This document shows, one piece after another, positions 37,401 through 48,600 of a stretch of 64,000 bases of DNA. Every line of letters begins with the position of its first letter. Within the stretch, counting starts at the first letter, position 1. A program made the translations under genes and the position numbers. Source of the stretch: Azospirillum sp. B510. Its GTDB lineage: Bacteria > Pseudomonadota > Alphaproteobacteria > Azospirillales > Azospirillaceae. Location: the NCBI RefSeq assembly GCF_000010725.1, contig NC_013855.1:977501-1041500 (forward strand). The letters are read 5' to 3'. The notes under the pieces are model-generated. The model saw nothing but the letters and a program-made list of their open reading frames with translations, had not been told where the DNA came from and did no database searches.

Positions 37401-40400
37401 GCCGACTGGCGGAAAGCCTGCCGCCCTACATGCTGCCGCGCGACATCCTGACCCTCGACAGCCTGCCGCTGCTGCCCAACGGCAAGATCGACCGGCGGAG
37501 CCTGACCGCGCGGATGACCGAGGCGGCCGACCGCGACACCGGGGCCGCCGCGCCGGCCTCCCCGACAGCCGCCCTGGCCGACCGCATCGGCAAGCTGTTC
37601 GCCACCGTTCTGGCCCGCGCGGTCGGGACGGACGATAATTTCTTCGGCGCCGGGGGGGATTCGATCCTCGGTCTTCGGCTGGCGGCGCTGGCGCGGACCG
37701 AGGGGCTGGCGATCACGCCGCGCATGCTGTTCGAGCATCAAACGCCTGCCGCCCTGGCATCCGCGTTGGGCGGCGACGCGGAGCCCGCCCATCCGGTGGA
37801 GCCCCCGGCCGCCGCCGCGGTGCTCGCGCTGTTCCGGGAGACGCTGCGACAGCCCGACCTGACCGCCGACACCGATTTCTTCGGCGCCGGCGGGGATTCG
37901 ATCCTCTGCCTTCAGCTCGCCGCCAAGGCGAGGCGATCAGGGCTGGCGATCACGCCAAAGCTGATCTTCGCCCACCCGACCGCCGCGGCGCTGGCGGCGG
38001 CCCTGCCGGGCACGGCCGGTGCGTCGGCGACCGAGAGCGCCAGCGACGACGGCCCGATTCCCCTGCGGCCGATCCAGCGCTGGTTCCTCGCCCAGGAACA
38101 GCCGCGTCCGGGCCATTGGAACCAGTCCATCCTGCTGGAATTGTGGGAGCCGCCGGCCCCGGAAAGCCTGCGGGCGGCGCTGGACTGGCTGGTACGGCGC
38201 CATCCGGCCCTGTGCTGCGCCTTCACCAGGGACGAGACCGGCGTCTGGACCCAGCGGCGCCGGGATCCACGCCCCCTGCCGTTGCGGCAGGCCGGCCCGG
38301 TCCGGGATGCGGCGGCGCTCGCGGCTCTGCTGCCGGGCCTGCAACCGGACTTCGATCTGGCCGAACCGCCGCTGTTGGACGCCGTGCTGATCGAGGGACG
38401 CCCCGACGGCGGAACCGGGGAACCACCGGCCCATCTGCTGCTGTCCGCCCATCATCTGGTGGTGGACGGCGTCTCCTGGCGGGTGCTGGCCGAGGATCTA
38501 TGGACTGCCTATCGCGCGCACCGCGACGACGGCCGCCTGCCCGACGCCGACGGGACCACGCATCGGGCGGCCCTGGCCGCCTTCCGCGCCAGCGCCGCCG
38601 CCGCCGAGGATCTGCTCGACCGCGCGCGCGCCTTCTGGAGCGGGCAATCCGGTGCCATGGTCGCCGCCGCGGCGGCGTTCCTGTCCAGAGCTGGAACGGG
38701 GGCGACGCCATCCCTGCTCAACCGCTACAGCGCCGAGCGGCATGACCGGCTGGACGCGGCGGCCACCGACCGGCTCGGCCCCAATCCGCGCGATGCGCTG
38801 CTGGCGGCCCTGTGCGACACGCTGGCGGAGTGGACCGGCCAGCCCGATCTGGCCATCGAGCTGGAAGCCCATGGCCGCGACGGGCTGGAGGGGGACGCCG
38901 CGACGGCCGTCGGCTGGTTCACCAGCCGCTACCCGCTGCTTGTGCGCTGGAAGGCCGGACTGTCGGCCGATGCCGGCCGCGCCGCCATCGCCGCCCAAAT
39001 CGCCGCCGTGCCGGACGGTGGGCGCGGCTTCGGCCTGCTGCGCGACCGCGATGGCGGGCTGTCCGGTCTGCCGATCCCGCCGGTGGTCTTCAACCACCAT
39101 GGCCGGCTGGCCGGCGGAACCGACGCTCCGTTGCGGCGGTCCCCGCTGCCGGTTCCCAACCAGCGCCACCCCGACAACCGCCGCATCCACCTCCTGGAGC
39201 TGGATACGGTGATCGAGGAGGGGGGCCTGCGGCTGCGCTGGGTCTGGCCGCGCGCCGCGACGGCGCTGGCGGAGCTGCCCGAGCGCTTCCTGGCCCATCT
39301 CAACGCCCATCTCAACGCCCATCTGGGCTCCCCTCCGGATGCCCGGCCGGACCAGCCCGACAGCGGCGGCGCTGCCGACCGCATGCCGCTGTCGCCGGTG
39401 CAGGCGGGCATGCTGTTCCATGCGCTGACCGACGGCGGACGCGGGCGTTATCTGAATCAGGTGGTCGTCCGGCTGGACGGGCCGCTGGATGCCGACGCTT
39501 TCCGCGCCGGCTGGCAAGCGACCGTCGACCATCACCCCGCCTTGCGCGCCGCCTTCGACTGGCCACGCGACGGCGAGCCCCATCAGGACATCGCCGCGCG
39601 GGCCGAGGTGCCCTGGCGCCTGCTTGACTGGAGCGGCCGGGCGGATGCCGGGAACGCGGTGCGCCGGGAGGCCGACCGCGACCTGGCGGCGGGGATGGAT
39701 CTCACCCGGCCGCCGTTGATGCGGCTGACCCTGCTGCGGCTTTCCACCGACAGCCACGCGCTGATCTGGACACGCCATCACCTGATCGCCGACGGCTGGT
39801 GCACCGCCCGCCTGATCGGCGAGGTGGCGGAGCGCTACAGGTCGGCGCTGGCCGGCCACCCGACGGCGATCGACAGCCCACCCCCATACCGCCGCTTCAT
39901 CGACTGGCTCGGGCGACGCGACGCCGAGGCCGGACGGAGCTATTGGGCGGCGCAGCTCGGCGACCTGACCGACGCCGCCCTGCTGCCGCGCGCGACGGTC
40001 GCCGGCGACGGCAGCCACCACCGCGAGATGTCGCTGGACGCTGGGCGGTTCGCCCGGCTCAGGCGGCGGGCGGCGGCGGCCAACGTGACGGTCAACACGC
40101 TGTGCCAGGTCGCCGCCGCCCTGGCGCTGGCCCGCCACACCGGCCGCGACGATGTCGTGCTGGGGATCGTCGGCGCCGGCCGGCCGGCCGATCTGCCCGA
40201 CGCCGACCGGATGATCGGGCTGTTCATCACCACCACGCCGCTGCGCGTCCGCATCGACCGCAACGAGCCGCTCGACGCGCTGCTGCGCCGGGTCCAGCGG
40301 CGGATGAGCGAGAACCGCGAGCACGAGCACACGCCGCTCAGCGACATCCAGGCGGCGGCCCCGCTGCGCGACGCGCTGTTCGACACGCTGCTGGTGTTCG

Positions 40401-42664
40401 AGAACTACCCGCTGCCGCCCGGCACCGGCGACGGCCCGCTGAAGGTGACGCTGGAGCGGACCATCGAGAGGACCAACTACCCGCTGACGCTGGTGCTGAT
40501 CCCCCGCGACACGCTGACACTCCGCCTGACCGCCGACCGCGCCGTCCTCGCCGACGCCATCGCCGACAGCGTCGGCGACATGCTGATGCTGCTGCTCGAC
40601 CGCATGGCGGCGGATGACGGCGCGGCAACGGACGGAGCCGGACTGGACGGGTTGCTGTCGTTGCTTCCCGCCGACGACCTGTCGCGCCAGCGGGGATGGA
40701 ACGCGACGGCGGTGGAGTATGGCGGCTTCGTGCCGCTGGGCCGGCTGCTGTCGGAACAGGCCGCCCGCAGCCCCGACGCCGTCGCCCTGCAATGGGAGGA
40801 GGCCGGACATGGTGCAAATCCCGGTGACCGCCTGACCGCCCGCCTCACCTACGCCGACCTGGACCGCCGCGCCAACCGCCTCGCCCATTGGCTGATCGCC
40901 GCGGGATGCCGCCCCGACGACCGCGTCGCCCTTTGCCTGGAACGCTCCCCCGAACTGGTCGTCGCCATCCTCGCCGCCCTCAAGGCCGGATGCGCCTGGC
41001 TCCCCCTCGATCCCGAGCATCCGCCCCAGCGCCTCGCCGCCATGGTCGCGGATGGCGGCGCCCGCCTCATCCTCGCCCACCAGCGGACCCGCGACCGCCT
41101 GCCCCCGGATCTTCCGCCAGACGGATGCGGCGTCCCCGTCCATCCGCTCGACCCCGCCGTCTCGCTCGCCGCCGGCTTCCCCGACCGCCTGCCCGACCGC
41201 CCGGTCGATCCGGCCCAGCTCGCCTACGCCCTGTTCACCTCCGGCTCCACCGGACGGCCAAAGGCCGTCGGCGTCCCCCAGGCCGGGCTGCTCAACCGCC
41301 TGCGCTGGATGCAGGACCGCTACCGCCTCTCCCCGGCCGACACCGTCCTGCAAAAGACACCCTACGGCTTCGACGTCTCGGTCTGGGAGTTCCTCTGGCC
41401 CCTGCTGACCGGCGCCCGCCTCGTCCTGGCCGGGCCCGGCGAGCATCGCGACGCCCGGCGGCTGAGCGAACTGATCGAGGGGCACGGCGTCACCACCCTC
41501 CATTTCGTCCCCGCCATGCTCCAGGTCTTCCTCGACGCCTTGCCGGACGGGCGCTGCCCGACCCTCGCCCGCGTCCTGTGCAGCGGCGAGGCGCTGCCCG
41601 CCGCCCTGCGCGACCGCTGCACCGCCGCCCTGCCCCAGGCCGAGCTCCACAATCTCTACGGCCCCACCGAGGCCTCCATCGACGTCACCGCCTGGGATTG
41701 CCGCAGCGAGACGGGGCCAAGCGTGCCGATCGGCCACCCCATCGCCAACATCCGCGCCTGGGTGCTCGACGACGCCCTCAACCCGGTGCCGGCCGGGGTG
41801 GCGGGCGAGCTGTATCTCACCGGCGTCGGGCTGGCCCGCGGCTATCTCGGCCGCCCCGACCTGACCGCCGCCGCCTTCCTGCCCAACCCGCTCTACGACC
41901 CGGCCGGCGACGGTCCCGACCAGCAGCGGCTCTACCGCACCGGCGATCTCGCCCGCCACCGCCCCGACGGCGCCATCGACTATCTCGGCCGCGCCGACTT
42001 CCAGGTGAAGATCCGCGGCCAGCGCGTCGAACTCGGCGAGATCGAGGCGGCACTCGCCGCCCTGCCGCAGGTCGCCGAAGCCGTCGTCGCAGCCTGCGGC
42101 GACAAGCGGGCGGACGGGCAAGCGGGCGGAGCCTTGTGGCTGACCGCCTGGCTGACCGCCAGGCCGGGCCAGTCCCTGCCCGATCCCGACGCCCTGCGCG
42201 CCGCACTGGCCGACCGGCTGCCGGACCATATGGTCCCCGCCGTCTTCGTCCCCCTCGACCGCATGCCGATCAACCAGAACGGCAAGATCGACAGAAAGGC
42301 CCTTCCACAGCCGGAACCCCCGCAATGCGGCGGCGAAGCGCCGGACGGGCCGGTGGAAACGGCCCTGGCGGCGCTGTGGAGCGACCTGCTCGGCCATCCC
42401 GTCGTCAGCCGCGACGCCCATTTCTTCCTGGCCGGCGGCCATTCGCTGCTGGTGCCGCGGCTGGTCGGCCGCGTGCAGGAACGGCTGGGGCGGGTGATCG
42501 ATCTGGTCGCGGTGATGGAACATCCCGTTCTGCGCGATCTCGCCGCCCACATCGCCGCGCAACCGGCCACACAGCCCGCCACACGGCCGGAGGCCGTTCC
42601 GCCGGCCGCCTCCCGCAATGACAACGCGCCCGCAGGCGCCAGCTACGAACGGTTTGAGCTATGA
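34472..42664 (+). CDS. NRPS 2: C-A(Asp)-T-T-E-C-A(Ser)-T
   Basis: A 2730-residue synthetase. A short N-terminal helix region (RLPAEKRARFRIQLAERGID) precedes C (about 55-490, HHIAFDAWS, the L-donor class, consistent with a Gly donor). A1 spans about 515-1010 (YTSGSTGRPKG), then two T domains (FFGAGGDSIL near 1057 and 1136) and E about 1195-1620 (HHLVVDGVSW near 1327; E7 motif degenerate as FNHHG). C2 spans about 1630-2060 (HHLIADGW), A2 about 2080-2610 and T near 2651 (FFLAGGHSLL). Codes: A1 DLTKVGHVGK (Asp), A2 DVWHLSLIDK (Ser). It starts 3 bases after NRPS 1 and overlaps NRPS 3 by 4 bases, so translation is coupled. The A2 region is identical to a region of NRPS 3. Predicted output: D-Asp-Ser. 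Confidence 0.95.
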   Translation: MTTTVDTHAIAERLHRLPAEKRARFRIQLAERGIDSWSLPIVPFAGDGLDGDRADSGPLSAGQTRLWVIDRVESVGQPAGSALYSLATRIEIAGFLDIAALGRALNAVVRRHEVLRTVYGDDDGSPVQRVLPSWPDPLTLEEAAAHPEELIRTLCDRPFDLERELPLRAHLVPAGDSLWQLLLVVHHIAFDAWSEAVLIRDLGRFYDHHANGAPLAAPLAAPPVTKPADHPRLGHRDFARWQRDWLDGTDCARQIAFWRDHLADAPDGLSLPLDHPRPARRTHEGAEVEAGLPPTLIAGLNALAARHGATLYAVARAAFVLLLGRYGDTDDLVLGTTVANRQKAELADQIGFFANTLPIRHRFDWADSFSAFLDTATAAQVEAFDNQDLPFDRLLDALEVRRGGPLSPLFQVLFVHQNVPRETLRLSELELRPLPLAKRRARFDLTLRLHSADRNARVALEYSSELFDAATARRLLDDYLFLLEQVAAEDGRPLSAYRLRHDGPTLRGAVPTPAAGADALTAFSVQDGARTALRTTGASLTYAELSARADRLAAVLRRQPGGTAAGRVGILLPRGIDQPTAMIAAWKAGACWVPLDGALPADRLRWIAGDAALTAILGQGNAPDWLPEEVAWIDVAAAVSAPIGRDEPPPAPPSPDAPAYVIYTSGSTGRPKGVEVPHRALVAYATGAAASFGWAPDATLVALSSVAADLGFTSLWGALLTGRTLRLLDDAECGDPEALAQALDRVPADVLKIVPSHLAALLALPDARRLLPRRALVLGGEAAPAGLLDRLAALAPEMELWNHYGPTETTVGVAIHRLVPGQGMGQEGRQETHLTRPLPGCTLHVLDRWLRPVPVGASGDLWIGGPQLALGYVGAPALTAERFVVAADGQRLYRSGDRVRLLPAGATGETGGIAFLGRADGQVKINGFRVEPGEIESQARALDGIVQAVALAIAGPAGNRIALAVAGWRAGPEALRRRLAESLPPYMLPRDILTLDSLPLLPNGKIDRRSLTARMTEAADRDTGAAAPASPTAALADRIGKLFATVLARAVGTDDNFFGAGGDSILGLRLAALARTEGLAITPRMLFEHQTPAALASALGGDAEPAHPVEPPAAAAVLALFRETLRQPDLTADTDFFGAGGDSILCLQLAAKARRSGLAITPKLIFAHPTAAALAAALPGTAGASATESASDDGPIPLRPIQRWFLAQEQPRPGHWNQSILLELWEPPAPESLRAALDWLVRRHPALCCAFTRDETGVWTQRRRDPRPLPLRQAGPVRDAAALAALLPGLQPDFDLAEPPLLDAVLIEGRPDGGTGEPPAHLLLSAHHLVVDGVSWRVLAEDLWTAYRAHRDDGRLPDADGTTHRAALAAFRASAAAAEDLLDRARAFWSGQSGAMVAAAAAFLSRAGTGATPSLLNRYSAERHDRLDAAATDRLGPNPRDALLAALCDTLAEWTGQPDLAIELEAHGRDGLEGDAATAVGWFTSRYPLLVRWKAGLSADAGRAAIAAQIAAVPDGGRGFGLLRDRDGGLSGLPIPPVVFNHHGRLAGGTDAPLRRSPLPVPNQRHPDNRRIHLLELDTVIEEGGLRLRWVWPRAATALAELPERFLAHLNAHLNAHLGSPPDARPDQPDSGGAADRMPLSPVQAGMLFHALTDGGRGRYLNQVVVRLDGPLDADAFRAGWQATVDHHPALRAAFDWPRDGEPHQDIAARAEVPWRLLDWSGRADAGNAVRREADRDLAAGMDLTRPPLMRLTLLRLSTDSHALIWTRHHLIADGWCTARLIGEVAERYRSALAGHPTAIDSPPPYRRFIDWLGRRDAEAGRSYWAAQLGDLTDAALLPRATVAGDGSHHREMSLDAGRFARLRRRAAAANVTVNTLCQVAAALALARHTGRDDVVLGIVGAGRPADLPDADRMIGLFITTTPLRVRIDRNEPLDALLRRVQRRMSENREHEHTPLSDIQAAAPLRDALFDTLLVFENYPLPPGTGDGPLKVTLERTIERTNYPLTLVLIPRDTLTLRLTADRAVLADAIADSVGDMLMLLLDRMAADDGAATDGAGLDGLLSLLPADDLSRQRGWNATAVEYGGFVPLGRLLSEQAARSPDAVALQWEEAGHGANPGDRLTARLTYADLDRRANRLAHWLIAAGCRPDDRVALCLERSPELVVAILAALKAGCAWLPLDPEHPPQRLAAMVADGGARLILAHQRTRDRLPPDLPPDGCGVPVHPLDPAVSLAAGFPDRLPDRPVDPAQLAYALFTSGSTGRPKAVGVPQAGLLNRLRWMQDRYRLSPADTVLQKTPYGFDVSVWEFLWPLLTGARLVLAGPGEHRDARRLSELIEGHGVTTLHFVPAMLQVFLDALPDGRCPTLARVLCSGEALPAALRDRCTAALPQAELHNLYGPTEASIDVTAWDCRSETGPSVPIGHPIANIRAWVLDDALNPVPAGVAGELYLTGVGLARGYLGRPDLTAAAFLPNPLYDPAGDGPDQQRLYRTGDLARHRPDGAIDYLGRADFQVKIRGQRVELGEIEAALAALPQVAEAVVAACGDKRADGQAGGALWLTAWLTARPGQSLPDPDALRAALADRLPDHMVPAVFVPLDRMPINQNGKIDRKALPQPEPPQCGGEAPDGPVETALAALWSDLLGHPVVSRDAHFFLAGGHSLLVPRLVGRVQERLGRVIDLVAVMEHPVLRDLAAHIAAQPATQPATRPEAVPPAASRNDNAPAGASYERFEL
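40676..42335 (+). repeat. 1.66-kb direct repeat, copy 1 (Ser adenylation domain of NRPS 2)
   Basis: From GACCTGTCGCG at 40676 to the linker after the A domain at 42335, the DNA reads the same as 44236-45895 in NRPS 3, at a constant offset of 3560 bases. I saw no difference in the translated segments or in the DNA lines compared. The boundaries fall in the C-A linker and the A-T linker. Confidence 0.9.
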
Positions 42665-45600
42665 GCCTCGAAGAGCTTCTCTCGTCCCTCGACCGCCAGG
42701 GCATCCGTCTGTCGGCCCGCGACGGACGGCTGGTGGTGGACGCGCCCGCCGGATCGCTGACCGAAGAGCTGCGCGGCCAGCTGGCCGCGCGCAAGGGCGA
42801 TCTGCTGACCCTTCTGGACCGGAGGGATGACGTTGCCGCACCGGCCGGCGGGATGGCGGACGGGATGGCGGACGGGACGATTCCACGCCTGCGGCAGCGG
42901 TCCGGCATCCCCGCCTCCCCGGCGCAGCGGCGGCTCTGGCTGTTGCAGACGCTGGATCCGGAGGACTCCCGCTACAACGTCAATCTGCTGCTGGAGCTGA
43001 GCGGACGGATCGACGCCGCGGCGATCGCCCGCAGCCTCGACGCCCTGGCGGAGCGGCATGAGATCCTGCGGAGCGTCGCCCGCGAGGATGCCGGCGAGGT
43101 GGTGATCGACCTGCTCGACCGCATCGCCGTCCCGCTGGAGGACAGGAACGCCACCCCCGGCGAGGCGGATGCGCTGATCGAGGCGGCGATGGCCCGCCCC
43201 TTCGCCATGCGCCCGGCCGGACAGCCTGCCGGGCAGCCCGATGACGGTCCGCCGGAGCCGCTGCTGCGCGCCCTGCTGCTGCGGACCGGTCCCGACCGGG
43301 CGCGGCTGCTGCTGACCTTCCATCACATGGTCGTCGACGAGGAATCGCTGAAGATCCTGGCCCGCGACTGGAGCCGGCTCTACCGGCATCCCGAGGAGGC
43401 CACGGCGACGCCGGTGGTCCAGCATGCCGACGCCGCGGACTGGCTGCGCCGGCGCCTCGACGGCGCGGCGCGGGACCGGCTGCTCGCCCATTGGAGCGAG
43501 GCCCTGGGCGGCGAGCAGCCGGCCCTGACCCTGCCCGCCGATCCGGCGGCCGACCCGACGGCCGGCGAGCATGCCGGCGCCCGCATCGACCGCAGGCTGC
43601 CGCGCGCCACCGTCGAGCGCATCGGCCGGCTCTGCGCCGAGCGTCGCCTCACCCCCTATGTGCTGCTGTTGGCCGCCTATCAATGGACGCTGTCGCGCTG
43701 GAGCGGCCAGCGTGACCTGAGGGTGGCGACCCCGGTGTCGGAACGCAGCCATCCGGCGCTGGAAGGGGTGGTCGGGCCGATGATCAACACCCTGGTGATG
43801 CGGGCGCTGGTGACCCCCGGCATGACCGGGGCGGAGCTGCTGGACCGGACCCGGCGGACCGTCCTCGACGGCCAGCGCCACGGCGGCCTGCCCTTCGAGC
43901 TGCTGGTCGATCACCTGCGGCCGGCCCGCGACCTCCAGGGCGAGCCGCTGGCCCAGACCATGTTCAACTATCTACGCGGCGGGGAGCGCGCGACGCTGGA
44001 ACTCGGCGACCTGACGGCGACGGCGCTGCCGGTGCCCGAACGCAGCGCCAAGTTCGACCTGTCGCTGTTCGTCACCGCGCCGGCCGGTTCCATCACGCTG
44101 TCCCTCCAGTACCGCACCGCCCGTTTCGCCGCCGCCACGGTCGAACGCTTCGCCGACCATCTGCTGCATGTCCTCGACGCCCTGCTGAGCGCCACCGACC
44201 AGCCGCTCGACCGGCTCGCCGCCCTTCCCGCCTCTGACCTGTCGCGCCAGCGGGGATGGAACGCGACGGCGGTGGAGTATGGCGGCTTCGTGCCGCTGGG
44301 CCGGCTGCTGTCGGAACAGGCCGCCCGCAGCCCCGACGCCGTCGCCCTGCAATGGGAGGAGGCCGGACATGGTGCAAATCCCGGTGACCGCCTGACCGCC
44401 CGCCTCACCTACGCCGACCTGGACCGCCGCGCCAACCGCCTCGCCCATTGGCTGATCGCCGCGGGATGCCGCCCCGACGACCGCGTCGCCCTTTGCCTGG
44501 AACGCTCCCCCGAACTGGTCGTCGCCATCCTCGCCGCCCTCAAGGCCGGATGCGCCTGGCTCCCCCTCGATCCCGAGCATCCGCCCCAGCGCCTCGCCGC
44601 CATGGTCGCGGATGGCGGCGCCCGCCTCATCCTCGCCCACCAGCGGACCCGCGACCGCCTGCCCCCGGATCTTCCGCCAGACGGATGCGGCGTCCCCGTC
44701 CATCCGCTCGACCCCGCCGTCTCGCTCGCCGCCGGCTTCCCCGACCGCCTGCCCGACCGCCCGGTCGATCCGGCCCAGCTCGCCTACGCCCTGTTCACCT
44801 CCGGCTCCACCGGACGGCCAAAGGCCGTCGGCGTCCCCCAGGCCGGGCTGCTCAACCGCCTGCGCTGGATGCAGGACCGCTACCGCCTCTCCCCGGCCGA
44901 CACCGTCCTGCAAAAGACACCCTACGGCTTCGACGTCTCGGTCTGGGAGTTCCTCTGGCCCCTGCTGACCGGCGCCCGCCTCGTCCTGGCCGGGCCCGGC
45001 GAGCATCGCGACGCCCGGCGGCTGAGCGAACTGATCGAGGGGCACGGCGTCACCACCCTCCATTTCGTCCCCGCCATGCTCCAGGTCTTCCTCGACGCCT
45101 TGCCGGACGGGCGCTGCCCGACCCTCGCCCGCGTCCTGTGCAGCGGCGAGGCGCTGCCCGCCGCCCTGCGCGACCGCTGCACCGCCGCCCTGCCCCAGGC
45201 CGAGCTCCACAATCTCTACGGCCCCACCGAGGCCTCCATCGACGTCACCGCCTGGGATTGCCGCAGCGAGACGGGGCCAAGCGTGCCGATCGGCCACCCC
45301 ATCGCCAACATCCGCGCCTGGGTGCTCGACGACGCCCTCAACCCGGTGCCGGCCGGGGTGGCGGGCGAGCTGTATCTCACCGGCGTCGGGCTGGCCCGCG
45401 GCTATCTCGGCCGCCCCGACCTGACCGCCGCCGCCTTCCTGCCCAACCCGCTCTACGACCCGGCCGGCGACGGTCCCGACCAGCAGCGGCTCTACCGCAC
45501 CGGCGATCTCGCCCGCCACCGCCCCGACGGCGCCATCGACTATCTCGGCCGCGCCGACTTCCAGGTGAAGATCCGCGGCCAGCGCGTCGAACTCGGCGAG

Positions 45601-48600
45601 ATCGAGGCGGCACTCGCCGCCCTGCCGCAGGTCGCCGAAGCCGTCGTCGCAGCCTGCGGCGACAAGCGGGCGGACGGGCAAGCGGGCGGAGCCTTGTGGC
45701 TGACCGCCTGGCTGACCGCCAGGCCGGGCCAGTCCCTGCCCGATCCCGACGCCCTGCGCGCCGCACTGGCCGACCGGCTGCCGGACCATATGGTCCCCGC
45801 CGTCTTCGTCCCCCTCGACCGCATGCCGATCAACCAGAACGGCAAGATCGACAGAAAGGCCCTTCCACAGCCGGAACCCCCGCAATGCGGCGGCGGCGAG
45901 GCCCGCAACGAGGCCGAGGGCATCCTCACCGCACTCTGGCGAAAGCTGCTGCGTGTCGACGGCGTCGGCATCCACGACAATTTCTTCGTGCTTGGCGGCG
46001 ATTCCATCATCAGCCTGCAACTCTCCGCCCAGGCCCGGCTGCAAGGCCTGCATTTCGAGCCGCGCGCGGTCTTCCGGCACCAGACCATCGCCGCCCTGGC
46101 CGCCCATGCCGGCCGCGAACCTGTCTCCGTGCGCGCCGATACCGTCCCCGCCACCGGCCCGACGCCGCTGACCGGCATCCAGCGCTGGTTCTTCGACAGC
46201 TTCGATGACGGCGACACGTCGGTCCCCGACCATGCCAACCAGGCGGTGTTGCTGGCCTCCGACACCGCCATCGACGAGGACGCCCTGCGCCGCGCCCTGG
46301 CCGGCCTGCTGGCCGACCACCCGATGCTGTCGGCCCGTTTCCACCGGGATGGCGCGGGGACCGGCGGATGGGTGCAGGAGATCCCGGCGACGCCGGCCCC
46401 GCTGTCGCTGCGCGCGGCCACCATCGCCGAGTCCGATCCGGAGCGCCGCCTCGCCGCCATCGACGCGCTGGTCGCCGCGACCCAGGCCAGCCTGTCGCTG
46501 GCCGACGGCCGCCTGATCGCCGCCGGCCTGATCCGGCTGGGCGGGGACGGCGACCGGCTTCTGCTGGCGATCCACCATCTGGCGGTCGATGGCGTGTCCT
46601 GGCGCATCCTGCTGGACGATCTCGCCGCCGGATATGCCGCAGCACTGGCCGGGCGCGGGGTGCCGCACCGTCCATCGTCGGTCTCCTTCCGCCAGTGGGC
46701 GCTCGAGGAGGAGACGAGGCGGACCGCCCTGGCCGCCGGCCCGCGCCTTGAGGACGAGGTCGCGGCACGTCCCGGCGGCCTGCCCTTCGACCGGCCGCTG
46801 CCGGCGGAAGGATGCCGCGTGCGCAACCAGCGCCGCCACAGCGTCACCCTGCCGGCCGAACAGGCCCGCCATCTCGTGCAGTCGGCCCCGGCCGCCTTCC
46901 GCGCCGGTCCCGAGGCGCTGTGCCTGACCGCACTGGCCCGCACGCTCCAGCGCTGGCGGATGCGCCGGGGGGTGGCGCCGGCTCCGCTCACCCTGTTCGT
47001 CGAGGGGCATGGCCGCGACCTGTTGCCGCTCGACAGCAGCCGGACGGTCGGCTGGTTCACCCGACTGCAACCGCTGCGCCTGCCCGTCGAGGCGGACCAG
47101 CCCCTCGCCGCCGCCCTGCTGGCGACCCGCGCCGCCCTGGCCGGAACAATGGCCGGAACATCCGGCTCCCCGGACTCCGACATCCCCTATCTGCTGCGCC
47201 GGGACCGCTCCGACGACGCGGCGGCCTCGGCGACCGGACTCCTGTTCAACTTCCTCGGCCATGTCCAGGAACGGGCGGGCGCCTTCCGCCGGGCGCCGGA
47301 ACCGCTCGGTCATTTCCGCGCCCCCGGCAACCGCCTGCCCTTCGCCATCGAGGTCAACGCCTCGATGGGGACCGCCGGCCTGACGGTCAGCTGGCAGACG
47401 GCGGGCGAGGTGCTGGACGCCGCCACCGTCGACGCGCTGGCGGCCGACATGATGGCCGAACTCCACGCCCTGGCCGCCCTCTGCGCCGATCCCGGCGAGG
47501 GCGGCGCGCTGATCTCCGACTTCCCGCTCGCCGATCTCGCCCCCGGCGACCTCGACCGGATCGCGAAGCGCCATCCGCTTGGCCGGGTCGAGGACATCCT
47601 GCGCCTGTCGCCGATGCAGCGGGGCATGCTGCTCCACAGCCTCGGCGGCGATACGAATGACGGCGGCGGCCATTATGTCAGCCAGACGGTGGTGCGCTGC
47701 GAGGGCGCCCTCGACGCCGATCTGCTGCAACAGGCCTGCCAGCGCACCATCGACCGCCATCCCGCCCTGCGCACCGGCTTCCTGCTCGACGGGACGGCGC
47801 GGCAGATCGTTCTGCGGCGGGCGCGCTTCGCGCTGCGTTGGGAAAGCCTGCTCGACGCCGACGGGACGGAACAGGCAGAGGCGATGGAGCGCATCCGGCG
47901 CGAGGACCGGGCGGCGCTGGCGCTGGACCGGCCACCCCTGCTGCGCTGCTCGGTGCTGCGGCTGGCTCCCCGCGGCTTCCGCATCGTCTGGACCATCCAT
48001 CATCTGGTGATGGATGGCTGGAGCCTGCCGATCCTGACCGGCGAGGTGCTGCGCCATTACGACGCGCTCCGCCGCGGCCTGGAGGCGGCCGACCTGCCCG
48101 CCCCGGTGCCCTACCGCGACTTCATCGCCTGGCTCGGCCAGCGCGATGCCGAGGCCGATGCCCGCTTCTGGCGGGAGGAGCTCGCCGGCTTCCCCGGCGC
48201 CACGCCCCTGCCGGGAGCCTGGACACGCGGCGGCCTCGGCTACCACACCGAAGAGCATCGGATGGAGGAGGCGGAACAGGGTGCGGAGGACCGGAACGGC
48301 GCCGCCCTGCGCCGGCTGTGCGGCGACCGCCGCCTGACGCTGAACAGCGTGATCCAGGGGCTGTGGGGGCTGGTGCTCGCCCGCCATGCCGGAGCCGCCG
48401 AGGTGACGGTCGGCGTCACGCTCGCCGGCCGCCCGGCCGACCTGCCGGGGGCCGAGCGCTGCCTCGGCACCTTCATCAACACCGTCCCGCTGCGCCTGCG
48501 CCCCCAGGCGGAACAGACACTCTCCGCCTTCCTGGAACAGGTGCAGGAGAAGGGCGCGCTCCTCGCCGGACACGGCCACGCGCCGCTCGCCGCCATCCGC

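Noticed and set aside
30365..37792. Very long open frames antisense to the NRPS genes, and similar ones opposite the Pls/PosA and hydroxylase genes
   Set aside because: They mirror the codon structure of the real genes in G+C-rich DNA and are rich in low-complexity Gly/Arg/Gln, with no recognisable domain.
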